From an uncultured Clostridia bacterium (GTDB lineage Bacteria; Bacillota; Clostridia; Christensenellales; Pumilibacteraceae), in assembly GCA_947086925.1 (NCBI GenBank), contig CAMUAL010000005.1, forward strand, positions 1 to 63,736: 63,736 nt of DNA, read 5' to 3'. Below the pieces are notes generated by a model, which was not told the DNA's origin, did not search any database, and saw only the letters and a list, made by a program, of their open reading frames with translations. A program made the position numbers and the translations under genes. This document shows positions 7,760-15,506 of this stretch, piece after piece. The first letter of the stretch is position 1. Each line of letters starts with the position of its first letter.

Positions 7760-8854
7760 ATGAAAAAATTGCTTAGTGTGCTGCTTGCGATAGCAATGCT
7801 TGTAATGTGCTTGGCATTCACGGCTTGCGGCGACAATTCGGGCAAGCCCGACAACGGAGTAAACGGAGGCATAGGCAATAACGAGCAAGGCGACGACGAA
7901 AAAGACCCGCCCAAGCTTTCCGACCCCGAGCAAATAGTCGTAGATAATCGTTTTGCGAACGGCTTTAACGTAAAGGGGCAGCAAGACGGCATAGGAACGG
8001 TATTCGGAAAGCTGACTTACGACGACGACACCGTAACGCCGTCGTGGAGTTTGGGGCAATGGTACTGCGGATATTACAATTCCGCAGTCGAAAAACCCAA
8101 GGACAACGACGAGTACAATCCCGCATACAACATTTTAAACGCAACCAAAACTTTCAACGCGAATTTGGGCTTGTACACATGGAGCGACGCAAGCAAGGTG
8201 CTTAGGGTTAATCCCGCCGAAGGCACTCTGTACGCACGCTTGGAGGGAACAAAGGAATACAATGCGCCGCGAGTAGACGGCGGGCCTTGGCCGCACCTTC
8301 TTATGGAATACGGTTGCCAAAGCGGATACCGACTCGACGATTTATATTCGCTCACTCTCAACTTCGATTACACTCTTAAAATGTTTAAGGGCGATATGGG
8401 CAGCGGACTCAACACCGATATTCACTGTGCGCAATTTCCGTTTTATTGCGTAATACAAAACCGAAACCGCGAAAGCGCGGGCTACGGGCAGTACGTATGG
8501 TTCGGTGCTTGTATGTTCGATAACCGCCAAGATTTCACAATGACTTTTGCGCAAGCGGACGTAGGCTCGGAAGACAAACTTGCAACCAATTCGTTTATTT
8601 ACCAAGTTGGGCAACGTGCTTATTTAAGCGCACCCGTAAAGGTTGACGAAAAAATAGAAATCAAATGGGATATGTTGCCTTACATGCGCGCGGCGTACCA
8701 GACCGCCCGCGAGCGCGGATTTTTGGGCGACACCGAATGGGAAGATTTGTATGCTACAAGCGGTAACTTCGGTTGGGAAATAACCGGAACATACGACGCG
8801 GCTATACAAATCGACAAATTCGAAATCATGGCTGTTAAAGAATTAAAGGAATAG
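7760..8854 (+). CDS. Lipoprotein, second member of the three-paralogue family
   Basis: 364 residues. The signal peptide ends in FTAC (Cys23), followed by a Gly/Asn-rich linker and then the same domain as its neighbours from about residue 55: VVDNRFANGFNV, GQWYCGYYN, YNILNAT, SDASKVLRVNP, GGPWPHLLMEYG, DIHCAQFPFYCVIQN, GQYVWFGACMFDNR, GNFGWEITGTYD. Two ATGs stand side by side; the second (7760) has the better distance of 6 nt to AGGAGG. Probably a surface-exposed glycan-binding or glycan-active protein working with the transporter; the biochemical role is unknown. Confidence 0.82.
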   Translation: MKKLLSVLLAIAMLVMCLAFTACGDNSGKPDNGVNGGIGNNEQGDDEKDPPKLSDPEQIVVDNRFANGFNVKGQQDGIGTVFGKLTYDDDTVTPSWSLGQWYCGYYNSAVEKPKDNDEYNPAYNILNATKTFNANLGLYTWSDASKVLRVNPAEGTLYARLEGTKEYNAPRVDGGPWPHLLMEYGCQSGYRLDDLYSLTLNFDYTLKMFKGDMGSGLNTDIHCAQFPFYCVIQNRNRESAGYGQYVWFGACMFDNRQDFTMTFAQADVGSEDKLATNSFIYQVGQRAYLSAPVKVDEKIEIKWDMLPYMRAAYQTARERGFLGDTEWEDLYATSGNFGWEITGTYDAAIQIDKFEIMAVKELKE

Positions 8855-8865
8855 AGGAGAAAAAC

Positions 8866-10110
8866 ATGAGAAGCAAACTGTTCGGATTTTTGGGCTTAAT
8901 AATGTGCGTGGTGTTTGCGCTTGCGGCATTTGCCGGTTGCGGCGATAAAGTTCCCGCCGGCGATAACGGCGGCGACAAGCCGAACGGCGGTATAACCGAC
9001 GGCGGAGCGCAAAGTCACACTCACGATTTTACGGGAGACTATATGAAAGAAGGCAATTATCATTGGCATGTTTGTAAGGTTGAGGGTTGCACCGAAACCG
9101 ACGCAAAGCAGGCGCACGTTTACGGAGCCGACGGCTTATGCGTGTGCGGAGCGAAAAACCCCGTAAAACCCGTGCAAATGGCATGGAGCAACGCGCTTAA
9201 CGACCCCTCGTTTAATAACGGATTCGGAGTAATGGGACAGCGCGACGGAAATTCCCGCGTGTACGGATATTTACGCCCCGAGGACTATACTTCGGGCAAA
9301 GCCACGTGGGTAATGGCGCAGTGGTACAGCGGATATTACCATATGCCCAACCACGATACTTTTACCGAGTATCCCGCGGAATACAATATTTTAAATTCCG
9401 AACGCGTGGTTGACGGAACGAAAGTATCGTATACCGACGCAAGCAAAACTTTTGCCTTCGATAACGCGACGGGCGAAATTTACATGGAGCTTAACGCAAG
9501 CAACGAATACACCGCTCCGAGAGCAAGCGGCGGACCGTGGCCGCACTTGCTTGTGCAGTACACGCTTGAAGAAACGCGGTTGAGTAAAATCGACGGATTG
9601 CAGATAAACCTTGACTACCGTCTTGACAAAATCGAGAACAAAATGAGCGACTCCGAATACAATTCGGGACTGCATGCGGCTCAGCTTGTTTGGTACATCG
9701 TAGTTAAAAACTGCAACGAAAACAGCGCCGATAACGGCAAGTATATATGGTTCGGAATCAACATGTACGACAACCGCAATACTTCGCTCAGTCAACAAGA
9801 CAGCTATATGATAGACTTGGGTTCCGAAGATAAAATCGGAACGGGTGCTCCCATTTACGGAGTTGCAAACGGCAAAACTCACACCGAGCTTCCCTCTGTG
9901 GGCAAAGATATATCGATTAGTATCGATATTTACGACATTATACAAGATGCTTTTAATACTGCGGTAAAACAAGGATATTTGACAAAGTCGAAGTGGACCG
10001 ATATGTACGTAACCGACGGCAACTGCGGTTGGGAGCTGCCGGGAACATTCGACTGTGCGACAACAATAACCAAATTCGAAATAAATACGGGCAAAATCGT
10101 AACCGAATAA
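8866..10110 (+). CDS. Lipoprotein, third member of the three-paralogue family, with an extra His/Cys module
   Basis: 414 residues. Lipobox FAGC (Cys25), then a Gly/Asp-rich linker, then a 45-residue module rich in His and Cys (SHTHDFTGDYMKEGNYHWHV, then CKVEGC, QAHVYG, LCVCGAK) that resembles the HTH..W..H..C..C repeats seen on Gram-positive surface proteins and may bind zinc. From about residue 105 it carries the family domain: FNNGFGVMGQRDG, MAQWYSGYY, YNILNSE, TDASKTF, GGPWPHLLVQY, LHAAQLVWYIVVKN, GKYIWFGINMYDNR, GNCGWELPGTFD. GAGGAG is well placed before the ATG, 11 nt after the previous gene. Function unknown. Confidence 0.82.
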   Translation: MRSKLFGFLGLIMCVVFALAAFAGCGDKVPAGDNGGDKPNGGITDGGAQSHTHDFTGDYMKEGNYHWHVCKVEGCTETDAKQAHVYGADGLCVCGAKNPVKPVQMAWSNALNDPSFNNGFGVMGQRDGNSRVYGYLRPEDYTSGKATWVMAQWYSGYYHMPNHDTFTEYPAEYNILNSERVVDGTKVSYTDASKTFAFDNATGEIYMELNASNEYTAPRASGGPWPHLLVQYTLEETRLSKIDGLQINLDYRLDKIENKMSDSEYNSGLHAAQLVWYIVVKNCNENSADNGKYIWFGINMYDNRNTSLSQQDSYMIDLGSEDKIGTGAPIYGVANGKTHTELPSVGKDISISIDIYDIIQDAFNTAVKQGYLTKSKWTDMYVTDGNCGWELPGTFDCATTITKFEINTGKIVTE

Positions 10111-10148
10111 TTGCTTGTATTATATTTAAAAAACTAATTGGAGGAATT

Positions 10149-12431
10149 ATGAGAACAATCAGAAAAAACGTGGCGCTTTTAGTGGGCGCGGTGTTGCTGC
10201 TTATGGTGGCGGCAATGGGGCTTGTGGGCTTTTCCGCAAAAGCAAGCACACTTGACGATTTTGTCGCAAACTCGGGTAACGAAACCGACTTTCAAGATAC
10301 TTGGGGTCAAGGGAAAATGAGTGCCGACATTATTGACGGCGACAAGACTCTCGTTTGCGCAAAAGAAATTGCATGGGGCTACCGTGTTGTTAACAACTAT
10401 ATGCAAACGCTCGACGGCGCCACCTTTAATGCGGACGTTTATATCGAGTCGGACGCAACGGGCGGCTATCATACAATATACTACTCGAAGGGCGTAGGCG
10501 CGGGCGATTACTTTGACGGCGGCGGAATGAACATTCTTATAGAAGAAGGCTCCGACACAAGCAAAGTAAACGTACAAGTAGGTTGGTGGGAAATGAACGT
10601 AGGCATGGTAAACGACGCCACTCACCATAACTTGTGGTGGTCTAAAACTTACGACCGCCCCGAAAACGGAATACTTAATCTCGGCTCCGAGCTTATTGCC
10701 AACGACGACGAGTCGTGGACTCTCAATCTTGCGGTAAACGGCGAAGACAACGTAATCGCAATCGATAAAGACGATTGGAAGTATGCCGTTGACAACTACC
10801 AAGGTTATATGGGCGTAGCCGGATTGCACGAAAACCAAAAAACCGGCAACAAGTTTACAAAAATCTTATTTAACAGTTACAGCGATGCAAAGCGCGCTTC
10901 TTACGAAAGAAACGAAGACTTCGAGGCTGAATTTGCCGCATTGCAAAAAATGAAAGAAGCTTACGAACTTGCATTGACGTTTACAAGCAGTTCTTCTTTG
11001 TCGGATGCAAGCGACGTGCTTTACGCCGTAACGGTTTACAAAGACCTTATTACAAGCAATGAGGATATCCGCCGTTTCGAAAAGGGCAGAGCGAATTGGT
11101 ATTATGCCGAAGCTATTAAGATTCTCGAAGAATGTTTCCGGGCAGACAAAGACTCGTACGACCTTATCCAACTCGGCGTTGCCGTAAATTACTTCTATGA
11201 GAAATCGCTGACGATTAAAACCGAAGCCGACGCGGAATCGGTTGAAAAGCTCCGTCAAGACGTAGATGCAGACACTCTCGACGACCTTTACACGCTCGGA
11301 CTCGAAGGCGTGGAAGATATTTACGATAAGTACGAAGAAGCTAAAAGCAACCTTAATAACGCAAAAGATTCGTTTGTAAACAAACACCTTACGGCATTCG
11401 AAACCGCGGTTGCCGACCTTAGCACCAACGACAAGATTGTAGCGGCTGCGGCACTCCAAAAGAACGTAATAATAGCGAATGCGAAATCCGCAAACCGCGA
11501 CGCATACACAGCAAGATACAATGCGGCATGTGAAATCCTTAAAGGTAAAATAGTTGGCTACGCGGGCGACCTTGCAAATAATTGGGACATTCACAACGTA
11601 ACATTCGTAAGCACTAATCAGTATAACGAAATAAAATACTCGGCAAGCGATTATTACGACGACGACGCAACAAACGACGTAGGCATTACTCTTAAAGGCA
11701 AATTGAAACTCGACGGATTGAGCTTTGAAGTAACTGTAAAAAGCGGCGACTACAACAAAGACAGTTGGTTCGGCTTCTTCTTTACCAAAGAACGCAGCAT
11801 TTTCTCGGTATCCAACCACGCGGATACGGGACTTAACGAAAGCCGCGGCGTAATTACTCTTATTAAGCCGTACGAAGGCGACGAAGACAACGACGCGTAC
11901 ACGCAAGTTCGCATGGGTTACCCCAATCTTTACGGCAACGAAAACGATTACGACCTTTGCATACTTCCCGTTGACCTTTACGGTAACAATATTAAGTACG
12001 AGTTTGTAAAAGAAGATGTGGACGGCAGCGAGTATTACGTTTGCTACATCACGGTAACCGATTCGGAAGAAAAAGTTTTGGTAGAGCGTTATGCGGCTCG
12101 TAAGCTTCTTGCTTCCATTGTAGACGCCGAACTCGACGAGGAAGGTATGGGTTATCTTACGTTCGGTTCGTGCGACAAAACGCTTGTGGGCGTAGAAGCC
12201 GTTATACATAAAATCAACGGCGAAGCGGCGGCTACCGTTACGGGTAAAGCAGAAGCCAATCCCGACGACGGAAATCAAGGCGGAAACACTACCGACCCTG
12301 CAAACAAGAAGAAGGGTTGCGGCTCGGCGGTTGCGGGGGGGGGCGCGCTTGGAACTATTGCTCTTGCGGTAGTAACCCTTAGTGCGGCACTCATCCTTAT
12401 AGGCTATAAGAAAAAAGCAACCGACAAATAA
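10149..12431 (+). CDS. Secreted, membrane-anchored surface protein with C-terminal Gly-Cys tail
   Basis: 760 residues. A signal peptide (NVALLVGAVLLLMVAAMGLV) is followed by two predicted beta-sandwich regions (about 40-230 and 460-700, with repeated Trp and Gly, LamG-like in appearance but not assigned) flanking a helical stretch rich in EEA/KLR (about 240-450). The C-terminus is NKKKGCGSAVAGG with Cys724, a membrane helix (about 734-753) and a Lys-rich end (YKKKATDK). A run of nine G at 12335-12343 encodes residues 729-732 and could shift the frame just before the anchor. GGAGG lies 4 nt before ATG 10149; an earlier in-frame ATG within the preceding gene was rejected. Likely a surface glycan-binding or scaffold protein of this locus; no enzymatic motif seen. 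Confidence 0.8.
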   Translation: MRTIRKNVALLVGAVLLLMVAAMGLVGFSAKASTLDDFVANSGNETDFQDTWGQGKMSADIIDGDKTLVCAKEIAWGYRVVNNYMQTLDGATFNADVYIESDATGGYHTIYYSKGVGAGDYFDGGGMNILIEEGSDTSKVNVQVGWWEMNVGMVNDATHHNLWWSKTYDRPENGILNLGSELIANDDESWTLNLAVNGEDNVIAIDKDDWKYAVDNYQGYMGVAGLHENQKTGNKFTKILFNSYSDAKRASYERNEDFEAEFAALQKMKEAYELALTFTSSSSLSDASDVLYAVTVYKDLITSNEDIRRFEKGRANWYYAEAIKILEECFRADKDSYDLIQLGVAVNYFYEKSLTIKTEADAESVEKLRQDVDADTLDDLYTLGLEGVEDIYDKYEEAKSNLNNAKDSFVNKHLTAFETAVADLSTNDKIVAAAALQKNVIIANAKSANRDAYTARYNAACEILKGKIVGYAGDLANNWDIHNVTFVSTNQYNEIKYSASDYYDDDATNDVGITLKGKLKLDGLSFEVTVKSGDYNKDSWFGFFFTKERSIFSVSNHADTGLNESRGVITLIKPYEGDEDNDAYTQVRMGYPNLYGNENDYDLCILPVDLYGNNIKYEFVKEDVDGSEYYVCYITVTDSEEKVLVERYAARKLLASIVDAELDEEGMGYLTFGSCDKTLVGVEAVIHKINGEAAATVTGKAEANPDDGNQGGNTTDPANKKKGCGSAVAGGGALGTIALAVVTLSAALILIGYKKKATDK
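12335..12343. repeat. Nine-G homopolymer inside the C-terminal anchor codons
   Basis: GCGGGGGGGGGCGCG encodes Ala-Gly-Gly-Gly-Ala immediately upstream of the membrane helix. Loss of one G gives 9 changed residues and then TAG; gain of one G gives 12-13 changed residues and then TAG. Either slip removes the membrane helix and the Lys tail. Confidence 0.9.
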
Positions 12432-12449
12432 AAAATAAAAAATAAAGGT

Positions 12450-12484
12450 CGGGGGTCGGAATATCCGACTCCCGCACTTTTATA
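12450..12484 (+). terminator. Stem-loop, possible (partial) terminator
   Basis: CGGGGGTCGGA / TCCGACTCCCG forms an 11-bp stem (one G-T pair) with loop ATA, followed by CACTTTTAT. The T run is short and interrupted, so it may only reduce read-through between the surface protein and the SGNH gene. Confidence 0.5.
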
Positions 12485-12498
12485 AACGGGAGATTGAT

Positions 12499-13833
12499 AT
12501 GAAAAAGTTAGCAGCTATTATTTTGTCGGTATTGTTATGCTTTTGCGTGTCGGCATGCGGAAACAAAGGCGGAAGCGGAAACGGCAACGAGAACAACGGC
12601 GGCATCGGCGGTGAGCAAGGCGACAACGAGAACAACGGCGACGAAAACGGCGGCGATGAGGAAGAATCGGTGGCGGATAAATTGGACGATTTGGTAAAAA
12701 GCTTTTGGCACGGCGACACAATGTACGAAGAAACAATATTGCTTGTTGCCGAAACCGACGCCGACGGCAATGTTGTTTCCGCTCCCAAAGCAAAGCTTAT
12801 GTTCGATGCAACCGAAATCGTTTCGTTAAAGCAGTATAACGTGTCGGCAAAGGTCCCCGAAAAGACGCACGATTCCGCTGCGTACACTTACAAGGACGGT
12901 TATATTATAGCGACGGGCAATGCGGAAGGCACAACCTTTAATACGGTTTTGCCGTACGTAAACGATAAAGCGCTTACGGGTGAACAAGCTTTTCCCGGAG
13001 TTCCGCAAAATACTTCTATACCGTCGAAAGTAGAAGGGCTTTACTTGCCGTTTACCGAGGGCGTAGGCATTGTAAACAAACAGCTTTACGTAACGTATAA
13101 GCACGATGAAGTAAGCACAAATGTTATGCCCGAGTATCAAAGCAAGACTTTAAGCAAAACTCTATCCAAGCTTAAATCCGAAGAAGACATAAACATGCTT
13201 ATTTACGGCGATTCCATTTCCACGGGGGCGAATTCGTCGTCGATTTTACAGATAGAACCCGAACTCGACCCGTGGTATAAGCTTGTGCAGAAAAATCTTG
13301 CCAAATGCTACGGCGGAAAAGTTACTCTTAAAAACTTTGCCGTTGGCGGCTGGACGAGTACGCAAGGCGTAAACGGCGGCACGGTAGGCTCAACTCCGCG
13401 TCCCGGTTTGAAAGGACTGTTTTTAGACGCCAACTATCTTAAAGGTTACAGCCCCGACCTTGCAATAATAGGATTCGGCATGAACGACGCGACTTTAAAC
13501 GTGGGAATAGCTAAGTATAAGGAAAACACAAAGTCGATGATTGACAGTATACGCAGTCAAAATCCGAACTGCGACATAATCCTTTTGGGAACAATGCTTG
13601 CAAATCCCGCATCTCCCACTCATGCCAAAAACCAAGCGGAATATTCGGAGAGCCTTAACGAGGTTGCGGCGGCTTACGGCGGCGTTGCGGTTATCGACGT
13701 AGGCAAAATCCACAAAGTCATTTTGGATTCGGGAAAAAATTACACTTCCGTTTCGGCAAACAACGTAAACCACCCCAATGACTTTACAACGCGCATGTAT
13801 GCAACGGCAATACTCGCCGCGCTTGTAAAATAA
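12499..13833 (+). CDS. SGNH/GDSL-type esterase lipoprotein 1
   Basis: 444 residues. Lipobox VSAC (Cys20), a Gly/Asn/Glu-rich linker, an N-terminal beta-domain (about 65-225) and a C-terminal SGNH hydrolase domain from about 230. Blocks: nucleophile YGDSIST (Ser239), VGGWTS (oxyanion Gly), GFGMND (Asn329) and NNVNHPND (His425). Position -3 to the His is Asn, not the Asp of the classic DxxH. Such enzymes remove acyl groups from sugars; O-deacetylation of a glycan outside the cell is the likely job. Two further paralogues with the same two-domain layout follow at 18866 and 20525. RBS GGGAG is spaced 7 nt. Confidence 0.87.
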   Translation: MKKLAAIILSVLLCFCVSACGNKGGSGNGNENNGGIGGEQGDNENNGDENGGDEEESVADKLDDLVKSFWHGDTMYEETILLVAETDADGNVVSAPKAKLMFDATEIVSLKQYNVSAKVPEKTHDSAAYTYKDGYIIATGNAEGTTFNTVLPYVNDKALTGEQAFPGVPQNTSIPSKVEGLYLPFTEGVGIVNKQLYVTYKHDEVSTNVMPEYQSKTLSKTLSKLKSEEDINMLIYGDSISTGANSSSILQIEPELDPWYKLVQKNLAKCYGGKVTLKNFAVGGWTSTQGVNGGTVGSTPRPGLKGLFLDANYLKGYSPDLAIIGFGMNDATLNVGIAKYKENTKSMIDSIRSQNPNCDIILLGTMLANPASPTHAKNQAEYSESLNEVAAAYGGVAVIDVGKIHKVILDSGKNYTSVSANNVNHPNDFTTRMYATAILAALVK

Positions 13834-13854
13834 AAACGTCAAGAGGGGAAAATT

Positions 13855-15426
13855 ATGAGTAAAAAAATTCTTGCGGCGGCGGTATGCGCCGTGCTTTGCT
13901 TGGGGTTTGTTTGCGGTATGCCGTTTATGGGCAAAAGAAAAGCAGATGCGGCGGAAAACGCGGGCGGCGGAGTAATATCCGCACCCGAGCCGCAGTTCGA
14001 TTCAAAAAACATCGCGCTTACGTTTTCGGTTATGAGCGATTCGCATATGGGCTTCGGCGACGAGGCGGAGGCGTCGCTCCGTAATGCGCTGAGTAAAGTC
14101 GCGTTGCGTCGTTATACTCCCAACGGACTCGACGCGTTGCTGTTTTGCGGCGACCAAACTCAAACGGGGCAGAGAGAAGAAGCGGAGCTGTTTTCAAACG
14201 TACTGCGCAGTAAATTCGATTTGACTCAAACCGCGGCTATAATGTGTCACGGCAATCACGACACTTGTTGGTCGGGAAACATTTCACGCGCGGAATTCGT
14301 TGACGCTTACGGTCAAGACGTGTATACCTTCGACCAATCCGACACCGACCCGGCTACGGGCAACCGCCACGCAATAGTAAACGGCTATCATTTTCTGGCG
14401 GTTGAAATCGATTATTATACGGGCAAGGACAACACCAATCCGCTTTCCGCCGAAACCGAGGCATGGCTTAAATCCACACTTGACAAGATAACGGCAGAAG
14501 ACCCCGATAAGTACGTTTTCTTGGCGTGTCACTGCCCCGCGCCCGATACCGTTTACGGCAGTTACTCGTACAACTCCGACGGAACGTGGGGAGCATCCAA
14601 AGAGCTTGCCGCAGTGCTTGAAGGGTACAGTCAAGTAGTCGCGTTTTCGGGTCACACTCATTATGCGATAAACGACGACCGCTCGATTAACCAAAGCTCT
14701 TACACGCAAGTTCACGTGGGTAGCACAACCGATATGGTTGTCGATTCCGATTACCTTGAAAAAATCACTACGCGCCGCGAAGAATCGTGCGGCTACGTTG
14801 TGGAAGTTGACATCGGCGGCGGCGTGCGCTTTACCCGAATCGACTTTGCTCGCAACAAGCAAATCAAGAATTATTGGTATCTCGACCCTTGCAAGGCGGA
14901 CGGAAGTCATTTGAACCGCTATACCGCAGAGGTAAGAGCGGCAACAAACACCGCGCCCGAGTTTCCGCAAGACAAGCAGCTTGTGCTTTACGAACTTGAA
15001 GGAAACAAGGTGCGAATTACTTATCCCACTGCAATCGACAACGACATGGTGTTTTATTACCGCATAGTTATTTACGACAAAAACGGCAACGCAGCCGAAA
15101 CGGTATGCTCGTATTCGCCTTGGTATTTCGACCCCGACTTGTCTGAAATTCCCGACAAAAGAATGCTTTTGAAGAATTTCGACACAAAGCCCGTTAAGGT
15201 AGAAGTTACGGCATACGACAGCTTCGGCGGCAAAAGCGAAACGCTGTCGGCAACTCTCGGCGAATATCCGAGCGGTAACAACGGCGGCGACGGCGATAAT
15301 ACCGACGGAGAAAAAAAGAGCGGTTGCTCGGGCGCGGCGTCGGCGGCAAGCACTATGCTTGCAACAGCGGTGCTCACGGTATCGGCGTTGCTTGTATTAT
15401 ACAAAAAGAAAAAGGCGAACATTTAA
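13855..15426 (+). CDS. Secreted metallophosphoesterase with membrane anchor
   Basis: 523 residues. Calcineurin-like phosphoesterase with the metal-ligand motifs in order: SDSHMG (D-x-H), FCGDQTQ (GD), CHGNHDT (GNHD), LACHCPAP (His) and SGHTHYA (GHxH). An N-terminal signal peptide and a C-terminal beta-domain (about 370-475) flank the enzyme. The tail reads EKKSGCSGAAS, membrane helix, YKKKKANI, the same Lys-Gly-Cys layout as the 10149 protein. It would hydrolyse a phosphoester (mono- or diester) outside the cell; the substrate is unknown, possibly a phosphorylated glycan. GAGGGG lies before the ATG, 21 nt after the SGNH gene. Confidence 0.87.
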   Translation: MSKKILAAAVCAVLCLGFVCGMPFMGKRKADAAENAGGGVISAPEPQFDSKNIALTFSVMSDSHMGFGDEAEASLRNALSKVALRRYTPNGLDALLFCGDQTQTGQREEAELFSNVLRSKFDLTQTAAIMCHGNHDTCWSGNISRAEFVDAYGQDVYTFDQSDTDPATGNRHAIVNGYHFLAVEIDYYTGKDNTNPLSAETEAWLKSTLDKITAEDPDKYVFLACHCPAPDTVYGSYSYNSDGTWGASKELAAVLEGYSQVVAFSGHTHYAINDDRSINQSSYTQVHVGSTTDMVVDSDYLEKITTRREESCGYVVEVDIGGGVRFTRIDFARNKQIKNYWYLDPCKADGSHLNRYTAEVRAATNTAPEFPQDKQLVLYELEGNKVRITYPTAIDNDMVFYYRIVIYDKNGNAAETVCSYSPWYFDPDLSEIPDKRMLLKNFDTKPVKVEVTAYDSFGGKSETLSATLGEYPSGNNGGDGDNTDGEKKSGCSGAASAASTMLATAVLTVSALLVLYKKKKANI

Positions 15427-15460
15427 AATCATTTCGGCGATTGTCGGCATCTCGGTTAGG

Positions 15461-15470
15461 GTGTCGACAC
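15461..15470. promoter_or_regulatory. Palindrome GTGTCGACAC before the GH65 gene
   Basis: Perfect 10-bp palindrome in the 80-nt gap between the metallophosphoesterase and GH65 genes. It may be an operator half-site or nothing; no promoter hexamers are clear around it. Confidence 0.2.
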
Positions 15471-15506
15471 GCGCCGTAAAACAAAATAAGGAGAACATTA
15501 CCGATT

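Noticed and set aside
10866..12278. 470-codon open frame on the minus strand
   Set aside because: Antisense to the 10149 surface protein, composition typical of a mirrored frame, no RBS or motif.
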